NCBI GenBank assembly: GCA_024401185.1
Contig: JAKSLO010000008.1
Location: 1-44,213 of the forward strand
DNA from: Bacteroidaceae bacterium
Lineage (GTDB): Bacteria > Bacteroidota > Bacteroidia > Bacteroidales > Bacteroidaceae
Direction of reading: 5' to 3'
Length of the DNA stretch: 44,213 bases
Both the position numbers and the translations under genes were made by a program. Of this stretch, positions 1 to 6,460 are shown in pieces (within the stretch, counting starts at the first letter, position 1; the number at the start of each line of letters is the position of its first letter). The notes beneath the pieces are model-generated. The model was not told where the DNA came from and made no database searches. It was given only the letters and a program-made list of their open reading frames with translations.

Positions 1-2
1 CC

Positions 3-149
3 AGCATGCATAGATATGCGAGTTTTTTAGGGGTTGACGAATTAATAGAAGTACCATTGCAACATCTGCACACCGTCTTTAAGGACGACAACCACTCACA
101 CACATACAAACCACCCAAAAGGGTGGGTAAAAATGTCAGATGTTATTGA
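3..149 (+). CDS. Possible C-terminal end of a gene cut by the window edge
   Basis: One forward frame stays open from the window edge to a TGA at 147-149, about 48 residues, while the other forward frames contain stops. The peptide has a protein-like pattern (GVDELIEVPLQHLHTVFKDD) and a basic end (KPPKRVGK). If real, it is the tail of a gene entering from the left and overlaps the end of the convergent protease gene by 14 bases. I do not recognise a family. It could equally be chance, since the reading frame is short. Confidence 0.3.
   Translation, partial: SMHRYASFLGVDELIEVPLQHLHTVFKDDNHSHTYKPPKRVGKNVRCY
111..126. terminator. Short hairpin between convergent ends
   Basis: CCACCC (111-116), loop AAAA, GGGTGG (121-126) form a perfect 6-bp stem just beyond the stop of the minus-strand protease gene. 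On the minus strand it is followed by TTTG rather than a full T-run, so it is a weak candidate terminator. It also lies within the possible plus-strand partial gene. Confidence 0.35.
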
Positions 150-552
150 AAGACAGAACAAGGCTGTCCTCCTCGTGCGTCAAATGGAAATCGCCCTCTC
201 CGATAATATCCATGCCAAGCAACACGTCCGTGGTGATGAGTGGAGCATCAATAGCATTTATACGATTAAAGCGTATCTCGTCATTGATCACTACATCGAT
301 CTTATATACATTTCTCATCTGAGGACGGCCATCATAACCAGATACTTTCATGAAGTCGGTAGGGATAAGCCCCAGGCGATGTACCAAAAGTTCAGAAATC
401 ACCGTGACCGTTGCACCCGTATCCCACAGACAAGATTTGACAGTCACTTGATTTTCCGTGCCTTCTTTGGTTGCATAGTGCTCCACATCAATCGTACAAT
501 CAGTGGTAGGCTTGTTTATGCCCCAAGGCATTCTGTATCTGAACTTTCCCAT
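136..552 (-). CDS. Retropepsin-like aspartic protease, small single-domain
   Basis: A 138-residue protein with the pepsin-type active-site motif DTGA (Asp44-Thr45-Gly46) inside a hydrophobic strand, followed by VTVIS. A second conserved patch, LLGMDII (residues 111-117), corresponds to the hydrophobic-hydrophobic-Gly motif of retropepsins. One Asp-Thr-Gly per chain means it would act as a homodimer, as retroviral proteases do. No signal peptide or membrane segment is visible, so a cytoplasmic location is expected. It starts 4 bases after the stop of the upstream small gene and is probably co-transcribed with it. Its substrate is unknown. The family assignment by motif is good; any physiological role is open. 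Confidence 0.75.
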   Translation of the reverse strand: MGKFRYRMPWGINKPTTDCTIDVEHYATKEGTENQVTVKSCLWDTGATVTVISELLVHRLGLIPTDFMKVSGYDGRPQMRNVYKIDVVINDEIRFNRINAIDAPLITTDVLLGMDIIGEGDFHLTHEEDSLVLSFNNI

Positions 553-556
553 AAGT

Positions 557-808
557 TTAGAAGGCGCAGTTTACGGTCTGCACCACATCCAATCCCCCTG
601 CCACGCACTTGTGCAGCAAGAAGTGGCCTGCCCCAAAGTTCTTTACAGCAAAGTCATAGGCTTCGGGTTCGTCGGCAAAGGAATGAACGGACATGGCATC
701 GGATATGACAACATACATGCCCCCGAACTTATTTACGAGTTCATCCTCATGTTTTACATAATAGTCATAATGTGGTTGCAATGCTAACTGTGCCATAGTT
801 ATCTTCAT
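557..808 (-). CDS. Small DUF5678-like protein paired with the protease
   Basis: An 83-residue protein starting MKITMAQLALQ. An ORF extension to 859 would need transcript upstream of the -7 box found at 825-832, so the start at 808 (or the in-frame Met at 796) is preferred. The core (HEDELVNKFGGMYVVISD, then a helix EPEAYDFAVKNFG and a strand HFLLHKC) resembles small DUF5678 proteins, in which a His-Glu-rich helix is followed by a YVVI strand and an 'EA..A' helix. It is first in a two-gene unit with the retropepsin-like protease, 4 bases apart, suggesting that they act together. Whether it is an adaptor, inhibitor or substrate cannot be told from sequence. The DUF assignment is from memory of the pattern and is moderate. 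Confidence 0.6.
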   Translation of the reverse strand: MKITMAQLALQPHYDYYVKHEDELVNKFGGMYVVISDAMSVHSFADEPEAYDFAVKNFGAGHFLLHKCVAGGLDVVQTVNCAF

Positions 809-824
809 TTGGATATTTACATCG

Positions 825-856
825 CAAAGGTAGACATTTTGTTTGGTTCTACACAA
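825..856 (-). promoter_or_regulatory. Bacteroidota-type promoter for the DUF5678/protease pair
   Basis: Read on the minus strand, TACCTTTG (832-825) matches the TAnnTTTG -7 box, with TTG (856-854) 21 bases upstream. Transcription would begin near 818, giving a very short leader and ruling out the longer ORF start at 859. Confidence 0.6.
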
Positions 857-1362
857 CATTTCCTTGTTAAATCTTCTAAAACATGAAAAAAAGTTGTTCG
901 GGCGTAACTATTTGTGCAGTATTACGGATTGATTGCACATTTTTCCCAAATTTGTTGTCCAAAAGGGTTTAGCAAATCGAAGTTTGTGTGTATATAGGGT
1001 ATATGACGCAAAGCAAAGGACAAATAGAGAAACTCTTCATGCAGTACCATCAGGACATGCTGCGCGTGGCCGTGATGCTGCTACACGACGAGGAGGAAGC
1101 CAAGGACATAGTGCACGATGTCTTCGGCCGACTACTGCGAGGTGAAACCTTGCTTAGGGAGAAGAGCGCCAGGGCATTCCTGATGACCAGTGTGCGCAAT
1201 GCCTGCCTGAATCGTATCCGCGATGCCAGGATGCAGGAGCGGGCCAAGCGCCTGTACCTGCTTGAAGCTGAGGTGGAAACGACCACTACGGAACAGCTGG
1301 AGGCGGAAAGCCGACTGCTGCTGCAAGGCATGGAGAGACTCTACCCACCCATGTGCCAAAAA

Positions 1363-1424
1363 ATGGGTACAAGCGAAAAGCCTTGGGTACAATCGGGTAC
1401 AACTGGGTACAAAGGCGGGTACAA
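1363..1424 (+). repeat. 10-bp tandem array, GGGTACAA units
   Basis: Units ATGGGTACAA (1363), GCGAAAAGCC (diverged, 1373), TTGGGTACAA (1383), TCGGGTACAA (1393) and CTGGGTACAA (1403) run in exact 10-bp register, followed by a further GGGTACAA at 1417 after a 12-bp step. They replace the region 4 coding sequence of the sigma remnant. The last unit forms the left arm of the hairpin at 1417-1440. Confidence 0.85.
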
Positions 1425-1440
1425 ACACTTTTTTGTACCC
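1417..1440. repeat. Inverted repeat at the end of the 10-bp array
   Basis: GGGTACAAA (1417-1425) and TTTGTACCC (1432-1440) pair perfectly over 9 bp with a 6-base loop. It marks the junction between the 10-bp and the following 11-bp array. Confidence 0.8.
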
Positions 1441-1460
1441 ATTTACTTCTGATGAAACCA

Positions 1461-1559
1461 TTGTTCGCCTACTGTTCGCCTACATGGTGCGCTCACAAAT
1501 CCGTGGAGAATTGTGAGCGAACTGTGAGTGAAAGTAATGCGAAGGTAAGAGAAAAGGAG
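1461..1559 (+). repeat. 11-bp degenerate tandem array, copy A of a dispersed element
   Basis: The stretch divides into 11-bp steps: TTGTTCGCCTA and CTGTTCGCCTA (1461, 1472), then GGAGAATTGTG (1505), AGCGAACTGTG (1516), AGTGAAAGTAA (1527) and TGCGAAGGTAA (1538). The same units, in the same order, occur on the minus strand at 16025-16101. Both copies start near GTACCC and end in a terminator-like hairpin. This fills the space between the sigma remnant and the nitrilase gene; no ORF here looks real. Confidence 0.85.
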
Positions 1560-1586
1560 GACTCTCTCACCATGGGTAATCTCTTT

Positions 1587-1627
1587 GCTCGCAGAGTTGT
1601 TTATCAGACACCTCTGCGAGCTTTTGT
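1587..1627 (+). terminator. Rho-independent terminator at the end of repeat copy A
   Basis: GCTCGCAGAG (1587-1596) and CTCTGCGAGC (1612-1621) make a perfect 10-bp stem with a 15-base loop, followed by TTTTGTTT. The orientation is plus, so it would end transcripts from the sigma remnant and not from the convergent nitrilase gene. Confidence 0.75.
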
Positions 1628-1657
1628 TTCTTCCAAAAGGGTATATGGCCAGTACGT

Positions 1658-2443
1658 TCAATCCCTATCCTTCAGTACTGGGAATTTGGCTCTGAATGCC
1701 TGCAGGGACTCCATGCTGAGCTGGCATGTGAGGATGCCTTCTTCGTTCATGGCGACCTCGGCTTGCCGCACCCCGTAGGGGTCGATGAAGGCTGTGCCAC
1801 CTGAATACTGACAGTAGGGGTCGTTGCCCACACGGTTTACGCCACACACATAGCATTGGTTCTCGATGGCACGGGCCAGCAGCAGCGTGCGCCATGCCTC
1901 CACTCGGGGGGTGGGCCATGAAGCCACGTACAGGATGCAGTCGTAGGTGAGCTGTTCGGAGTCGGCGTTGCGTGCCCAGATGGGGAAGCGCAGGTCGTAG
2001 CACACCTGCAAGAGGAAGCGCACGCCACGCCATTCCACGATGACCTTCTCCTGCCCGGGCGTGTAGCGAAGGTGCTCGCCACCATAGGTGAAGAGGTGGT
2101 GCTTGTCGTAGAAACGCACCTCGTTGGGGGTAACGAAATAAAATCGGTTGCGATAGGAGCCGTCCTGAGCCTTGATGGCAATGCTGCCGGCTATGGCAGC
2201 ATCAAGACGCACTGCCATGCCCTGCATCCACTGAAGGGTGCTTCCGCTCTCACCCTCGATGGGAGAGTAGGGGGCGGCATCTGCGTCATAGTCGCCAGGA
2301 GAGGTTACAAAACCCGTGCTCCACATCTCGGGGAGCACATACACGTCGCTCTGGGGTGCCGAGAGCAGTGCCTCTTCGGCACGCTGGCGGTTGACGGATG
2401 GCTGTGCCCACTCAATGTTGCGCTGAAGGAGTGAGATATTCAT
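1658..2443 (-). CDS. Carbon-nitrogen hydrolase, omega-amidase (YafV/Nit2) type
   Basis: A 261-residue nitrilase-superfamily enzyme with the Glu-Lys-Cys triad: Glu39 in LPEMW, Lys114 in YDKHHLF and Cys148 in QVCYDLRFP. The LPEMWSTGF and DKHHLFTYGGE patterns match the YafV/Nit2 omega-amidase branch, which hydrolyses 2-oxoglutaramate (the oxo acid left when glutamine donates its amino group) to 2-oxoglutarate and ammonia. No signal peptide, so it should be cytoplasmic. It is the last of six collinear minus-strand genes and starts 15 bases after the thioesterase gene. Next to an aminotransferase, it could pull glutamine-dependent transamination forward. The family is firm; the substrate is inferred from subfamily resemblance and context. 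Confidence 0.87.
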   Translation of the reverse strand: MNISLLQRNIEWAQPSVNRQRAEEALLSAPQSDVYVLPEMWSTGFVTSPGDYDADAAPYSPIEGESGSTLQWMQGMAVRLDAAIAGSIAIKAQDGSYRNRFYFVTPNEVRFYDKHHLFTYGGEHLRYTPGQEKVIVEWRGVRFLLQVCYDLRFPIWARNADSEQLTYDCILYVASWPTPRVEAWRTLLLARAIENQCYVCGVNRVGNDPYCQYSGGTAFIDPYGVRQAEVAMNEEGILTCQLSMESLQAFRAKFPVLKDRD

Positions 2444-2458
2444 TATTGATACTTAGGT

Positions 2459-2875
2459 TCACATTAAACTGTCGAAGGGGAAGTCGCGCTTCGTGCGGTA
2501 GGCAAGTCCCGTCATTGTGGCCATGATGTCGCCATTCTGGTTGGTGATGCGAATGTCGCAATAAGGCAGACGGTGGTGGTTGAGCACCTCGGTGCACTCT
2601 GCTGTGAGCACGTCGCCCTGTTGTGCGGATTTCAGCATGGTGATGGTATTGGAGATGCCCAGGGAGAGGATGCCCCGGCTGTTGGCCACGGCAGCAAAGG
2701 CCAGGTCGGCCAGTGTGTACATCACTCCACCCTGACATACGCCAGCCCCGTTGAGGTGGCGCTCCTGCACGGTGAGCTCGGCACGGGCATAGCCCTCGCG
2801 AATCTCTTTCAGCTGTGCACCAATGCCGCTGGCAAAGCGGTCGCCTTGGTTCAGTTTGTCGATTAGTGTTGTCAC
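2459..2875 (-). CDS. PaaI-type hotdog-fold thioesterase
   Basis: A 138-residue protein with the PaaI signature HLNGAGVCQGG (40-50) followed by the hotdog helix VMYTLADLAFAAVAN with Asp57, the usual catalytic acid. The signature has Gln48 where enterobacterial PaaI has His before the two glycines. PaaI enzymes hydrolyse (hydroxy)phenylacetyl-CoA and related aryl-CoAs. The gene lies 24 bases downstream of a phenylacetate-CoA ligase gene, which supports an aryl-CoA substrate and a role in releasing CoA. Length is normal for the family and tetrameric assembly is expected. Confidence in fold is high, in substrate moderate. Confidence 0.85.
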   Translation of the reverse strand: MTTLIDKLNQGDRFASGIGAQLKEIREGYARAELTVQERHLNGAGVCQGGVMYTLADLAFAAVANSRGILSLGISNTITMLKSAQQGDVLTAECTEVLNHHRLPYCDIRITNQNGDIMATMTGLAYRTKRDFPFDSLM

Positions 2876-2899
2876 TTTGTAAGAAATAAGAGCGTACGA

Positions 2900-4207
2900 C
2901 TAGTTCTTGAAGACACGCTTGTCGCTGACATGCTTGGCCTTGCCTGTGCTGCGCTCAATGCCGAAGGGAGGCTTGATGTGAATGTTGGGCTTAATGCCAA
3001 TCAGGCTTACGATGCGGTCGAAGAGAGGCTTGATGTACTTCATCTGGTCGGCTGGATCAGAGGCGAAGAACTCGGGCTTGAGCTCTACGTCGAGGTCGAA
3101 GGTGTCTTCGTTGTTGATGCGGTCAACGGTAATGAAATAGTAAGGCTGGAAGGCAGGGAACTCGGTCAGCACAGTCTCGATCTGCGAGGGGAACACGTTG
3201 ACGCCACGGATGATCATCATGTCGTCGGAACGGCCTAAGATGCGGTCCATGCGAACGGCTGTACGACCACACTTGCAGGGCTCATAGTTGAGACGTGTAA
3301 GGTCGCGTGTGCGGTAGCGCAGTATGGGCATTGCCTCCTTGCAAAGCGAGGTGAAGACGAGTTCGCCAAACTCACCGGGAGCCACCGGCTCAAGTGTTTC
3401 GGGGTTAACGATTTCGGGATAGAACATGTCCTCCCAGAGATGGGTACCATCCTGGCACTCGCATTCGCCGCCTACACCCGGTCCGCACATCTCTGTAAGG
3501 CCATAGATGTCGTAAGCCTTGATCTGCAGTTTTGTCTCCAGCTCCTTTCGCATGCCGTTCGTCCAGGGCTCTGCGCCGAAGAAGCCAGCGCGCAGCTTCA
3601 TCAGCCTAACCGACACGTTGCGGCTGTTGGCAATGCTCTCGGCCAGGTGCATGGCATAGCTGGGAGTACAGCATAGAACGTTGGTGCGGAAGTCTTGCAT
3701 AAGCATGATCTGCTTCTCGGTGTTTCCGGCAGAGGTGGGCAGCTGAATGGCTCCACGCATGGCAGCACCATCATGGGCACCCAGGCCACCGGTAAAGAGT
3801 CCGTAGCCGTAGCTTACCTGTACGGTGTCGCCGGGACCTACGTCGGCCACAGCCATTACACGTGCCACACCCTCAGCCCACATCTTCAGGTCGTTCTCGG
3901 TGTAGGTGTCAACCACGGGCTTTCCTGTTGTGCCTGATGAGGCGTGGATGCGACGAACCTCAGAGTGGGGGACTGCTTCAAGTCCGAAGGGATACTCATC
4001 GCGCAAGTCTTGCTTCGTGGTGAAGGGAAGCTTGCAGATGTCGTCAATCGACTTGATGTCGTCAGGACTCACGCCTGCCTCGTCCATCTTGCGACGGTAG
4101 AAGGGAACGTTCTCATAGCAACGCTTAACGGTTTTGATAAGTCTCTCGCTTTGCAGCTTTCGCATGTCTTCTCTTGACATGCACTCCATTTGTGGATTAT
4201 GAATCAT
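2900..4207 (-). CDS. paaK: Phenylacetate-CoA ligase family enzyme
   Basis: A 435-residue AMP-forming acyl-CoA ligase of normal PaaK length. Visible motifs are the P-loop SSGTTGKP (90-97), the acyl/AMP motif YGLTEM (235-240), the hinge motif YRTRDL and a C-terminal lysine region KHVSDKRV. It joins phenylacetate or another aryl acetate to CoA with ATP; in amino-acid-fermenting organisms the related reaction can run from aryl-CoA towards acid. It heads the paaK-thioesterase-nitrilase unit (24 and 15 bases apart) and follows the aminotransferase by 247 bases that hold a possible leader RNA. No genes for aerobic phenylacetate breakdown (paaABC and so on) are nearby, so the enzyme more likely works with the ior genes. 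Confidence 0.9.
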   Translation of the reverse strand: MIHNPQMECMSREDMRKLQSERLIKTVKRCYENVPFYRRKMDEAGVSPDDIKSIDDICKLPFTTKQDLRDEYPFGLEAVPHSEVRRIHASSGTTGKPVVDTYTENDLKMWAEGVARVMAVADVGPGDTVQVSYGYGLFTGGLGAHDGAAMRGAIQLPTSAGNTEKQIMLMQDFRTNVLCCTPSYAMHLAESIANSRNVSVRLMKLRAGFFGAEPWTNGMRKELETKLQIKAYDIYGLTEMCGPGVGGECECQDGTHLWEDMFYPEIVNPETLEPVAPGEFGELVFTSLCKEAMPILRYRTRDLTRLNYEPCKCGRTAVRMDRILGRSDDMMIIRGVNVFPSQIETVLTEFPAFQPYYFITVDRINNEDTFDLDVELKPEFFASDPADQMKYIKPLFDRIVSLIGIKPNIHIKPPFGIERSTGKAKHVSDKRVFKN

Positions 4208-4223
4208 GGTAGTAATAATGAGT

Positions 4224-4309
4224 GCCCCTATCTCCTGTCGGGCGATTAGGACGGAAGTACTCTCTTAATGCTTTTTGGGGTTGCATGCAGGGACTTTGTC
4301 CGTAGGGGC
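4224..4309 (-). promoter_or_regulatory. Candidate structured leader RNA upstream of paaK
   Basis: In the 247-base gap before paaK, GCCCCTA (4224-4230) and TAGGGGC (4303-4309) are perfect complements and would close an 86-base domain. Inside it, GGAC/GTCC with an AAA loop (4291-4301), ATGC/GCAT (minus strand, around 4268-4286) and TCCT/AGGA (4233-4251) give up to three short helices. I do not recognise a known riboswitch class. On the plus strand the same sequence is followed by TTTTTT, so a plus-strand terminator is an alternative reading. This is inference from complementarity only. Confidence 0.35.
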
Positions 4310-4454
4310 TTTTTTAAAGTTGTTAGTGAATATTTTTCTATAGATTCTTGTTTTGTGGTTCTTCGTCAATTTGGCTGAAACTTTTATAGCCTTTGGCTAG
4401 AAATCCATTGAGGAAATTTCTACTTAAGATTTCTTGCGTTAGCAATAAAATCAA

Positions 4455-5786
4455 CTAAACTAACGAAGAGCCGTTTTTGTGGTCAGCATCAAATTGCCTC
4501 ATTCTCTCCTCAAGCACTTCGTAGAGTTCATCGCGCATGCGACTGGTACAGGCACGCACGCCAGGTTGCAGCGAGCCGGTAGTGTCGAGGTTGATACTGC
4601 TCACGCCATAGTGTATGAGTTCGGAAGCCAGTTCGCCACCCGTCATGCCGGGGTAGGAGAGCGAGAAGAAGAAGCCATCGCCAATCTCCTCGGTTACATC
4701 CTTCGGATAGGTTATCTCAAAACCGTTTCTCAGGAAGATTTCTTTCATCTTCCTGGCACGTATGGCGTACTCCTTCGTGTCCTCGATGAAATTGATCTTG
4801 CCTTCGCAACTGAGGCGAAGCATCTCGGCATAGCCATACTGGGTGGTAGCTGTGCAGCCACTGGTTATCATGTACTGAATGCTGGCAATGAAGGTGGGAC
4901 CGAACACACCGCTGTCATGATAGCGCGCTACGAAGGCGGGGAAGTGACGGTCGAAGAGACGGTCGCTGATGCAGACAAGCGCCATGCGCTGTCCGGCATA
5001 CGAGAATATCTTCGAACTGCTCAGCATCAACAGGTAGTTGTCGGTGTAACGCGCCACCGTACGCACGTAGGGTTCCTGATAGGGGTGTGAGAGGTCGCGA
5101 CGGTTGTCCATGGCAAAGTAAGCGAGGTCCTCCATGACGATGACGTCATACTTGGTAGCCATTTCACCGATGATTTGCAGCTCTTCCTCCTCTAATGAAA
5201 TCCAGGCAGGGTTGTTGGGGTTGGAGTACACAATGGCAGCCACATCGCCGTCGCGCAGTTCCTCATCGAGTTTGGCTCGCAAAGCCTGTCCGCGGTAGGA
5301 ATAGATGTCGAACTCCTTCCACTCGATGCCGAGAATGCGCAGTTGCGACTTCTGAATAGGGAATCCGGGGTCGATAAAGAGCACCTTGCCCATCTCGGGG
5401 TAAGACTTGCGTTGGCAGCAGGCAATGAAGCTGCCAAACGAACCAGCCACACTACCCACGGTAGGCAGACAGGCACGAGGTGAGATGTCCACGTTGATAA
5501 AAGCCTTGACAAACTCGCTGGCAGCTTCCTTCAACTCCTTGATGCCTGCAGCGGCAGGATACTGGCTGCCTATGCCGCTGTCGAGAGCTCTTTTCTCGGC
5601 TTCCACACCATAATGGTTGATAGGCAGACCAGGGCTGCCTTGATCCATGCGTATAAAGGGAATGCCGGTTTTCTGCTCCAGGTATTGGGCTACCAAGAGC
5701 GTCTCTCCGATGGTGGCATGGCTGAGGTCGGCTACGTGATTGACACTTGCAGCCTCTCTGACTAATTCTTCGCTGAATATTTTCAT
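4455..5786 (-). CDS. Fold-type I PLP aminotransferase, probably aromatic
   Basis: A 443-residue class I/II aminotransferase. The PLP lysine is Lys259 in SSSKIFSYAGQR; Asn191 in SNPNNPAW and Asp220/Tyr223 in VMEDLAYF are the cofactor-binding residues. Tyr76 in GSQYPAAAGIKEL corresponds to the substrate-loop tyrosine. The gene follows iorB by only 9 bases, so its likely substrates are aromatic amino acids and the arylpyruvates used by indolepyruvate oxidoreductase. It is cytoplasmic. Specificity cannot be read from sequence alone; a branched-chain or broad-range aminotransferase is possible. Confidence 0.85.
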   Translation of the reverse strand: MKIFSEELVREAASVNHVADLSHATIGETLLVAQYLEQKTGIPFIRMDQGSPGLPINHYGVEAEKRALDSGIGSQYPAAAGIKELKEAASEFVKAFINVDISPRACLPTVGSVAGSFGSFIACCQRKSYPEMGKVLFIDPGFPIQKSQLRILGIEWKEFDIYSYRGQALRAKLDEELRDGDVAAIVYSNPNNPAWISLEEEELQIIGEMATKYDVIVMEDLAYFAMDNRRDLSHPYQEPYVRTVARYTDNYLLMLSSSKIFSYAGQRMALVCISDRLFDRHFPAFVARYHDSGVFGPTFIASIQYMITSGCTATTQYGYAEMLRLSCEGKINFIEDTKEYAIRARKMKEIFLRNGFEITYPKDVTEEIGDGFFFSLSYPGMTGGELASELIHYGVSSINLDTTGSLQPGVRACTSRMRDELYEVLEERMRQFDADHKNGSSLV

Positions 5787-5795
5787 AATGCCATG

Positions 5796-6383
5796 CTAAA
5801 GGTTTACTTTTCGGGCTGCTTCCACGCCTTGGTCGAAGGCTTTCAGATTGGCCTCCACCACAGCTTCACCCTTGCGTGCAAAGACAACGGCAATGGCTTG
5901 ACGAAGCTGTTCTACGGTAAGAATCTCGATATAGGGGGCCGCCATGCCCAGCAGTACCATGTTGGCACCACGGGCATTGCCGCAATCCTTTGCCACGGCA
6001 TCAATGTCGAGTTTCACCACGCTGGGCAGCGCATCGAGTTCGGCTTGCATGGCTTTCTCATCAGGATAATTGGGGATGTTGATGAAAGGCACGCTGTTGC
6101 TCACTACTGTACCCTTGGGTGAAAGGTATGCCAGATAGCGCAGGCATTCCATGGGTTCCATTGATATGATGACATCAGTACCTGCTTGTGGAATGAGGTC
6201 GCTCCAAATGGGGTCGGTACTGAGTCGTAGGTTCGACTGCACATCGCCACCGCGCTGGCTCATGCCATGCACCTCGGCTTGTTTGAGGTAGATGCCCGCT
6301 TCTGTGGCTGCTTGTCCTATGATGGTTGCGATGGAGAGGATGCCTTGTCCGCCTACACCGCAAAGAATAATGTCTTTTTTCAT
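5796..6383 (-). CDS. iorB: Indolepyruvate ferredoxin oxidoreductase, beta subunit
   Basis: A 195-residue protein of the pyruvate-ferredoxin oxidoreductase gamma-domain family: glycine-rich start CGVGGQG (8-14), then EVHGMSQRGG (37-46), the signature of the IorB/2-oxoacid oxidoreductase gamma fold. Length is typical for IorB. With IorA it converts arylpyruvates (indole-, phenyl-, hydroxyphenylpyruvate) to aryl-acetyl-CoA and CO2 with reduced ferredoxin, or the reverse. It lies between iorA (77 bases upstream, with a hairpin in the gap) and the aminotransferase (9 bases downstream), which supports one transcript. Confidence 0.92.
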   Translation of the reverse strand: MKKDIILCGVGGQGILSIATIIGQAATEAGIYLKQAEVHGMSQRGGDVQSNLRLSTDPIWSDLIPQAGTDVIISMEPMECLRYLAYLSPKGTVVSNSVPFINIPNYPDEKAMQAELDALPSVVKLDIDAVAKDCGNARGANMVLLGMAAPYIEILTVEQLRQAIAVVFARKGEAVVEANLKAFDQGVEAARKVNL

Positions 6384-6406
6384 GTCATTTCCTGCTTTCT
6401 TCCCTT

Positions 6407-6431
6407 AGCCAAAAGGAACTTGCCTTTGGCT
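6407..6431 (-). other. Intercistronic hairpin between iorA and iorB
   Basis: AGCCAAAAGG (6407-6416) and CCTTTGGCT (6423-6431) pair with a 6-base loop and one bulged base. There is no T-run, so mRNA processing, stabilisation or partial attenuation between iorA and iorB is more likely than full termination. A shorter hairpin with the same AGCC/GGCT arms lies at 4387-4399, downstream of the aminotransferase. Confidence 0.55.
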
Positions 6432-6460
6432 TTTGTGGGGTGAAAAGGTGATAGGGATTT

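Larger units (their letters stand above)
1003..1452 (+). pseudogene. ECF sigma-70 factor lacking region 4
   Basis: Translation from ATG 1003 gives a good sigma region 2: LFMQYHQDMLRVAVMLL, then EEEAKDIVHDVFGRLL (core binding), then FLMTSVRNACLNRIRD (-10 recognition), followed by a linker. About residue 113 (GMERLYPPMCQKM), where region 4 should begin (normally a Leu-Pro-Pro followed by a helix-turn-helix of about 50 residues), the reading frame enters GGGTACAA tandem repeats and ends. The 149-residue product therefore lacks the -35 binding helix-turn-helix found in intact ECF factors of about 160-190 residues. No anti-sigma gene follows. It is best read as a remnant; a functional region-2-only protein is possible but unlikely. 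Confidence 0.75.

Noticed and set aside
1003..1630. Mobile element with terminal inverted repeats
   Set aside because: The inverted repeat at 1417-1440 is local, no transposase or target-site duplication is seen, and the shared element is only about 180 bases of tandem units plus a hairpin.
1353..1778. 141-residue plus-strand open frame over the repeats
   Set aside because: It is translated repeat sequence running into the antisense of the nitrilase gene.
2459..2875. Inactive thioesterase because of Gln48 in place of His
   Set aside because: The catalytic Asp57 and Asn42 are kept and I believe QGG variants occur in other PaaI-like proteins, so loss of activity is not supported.
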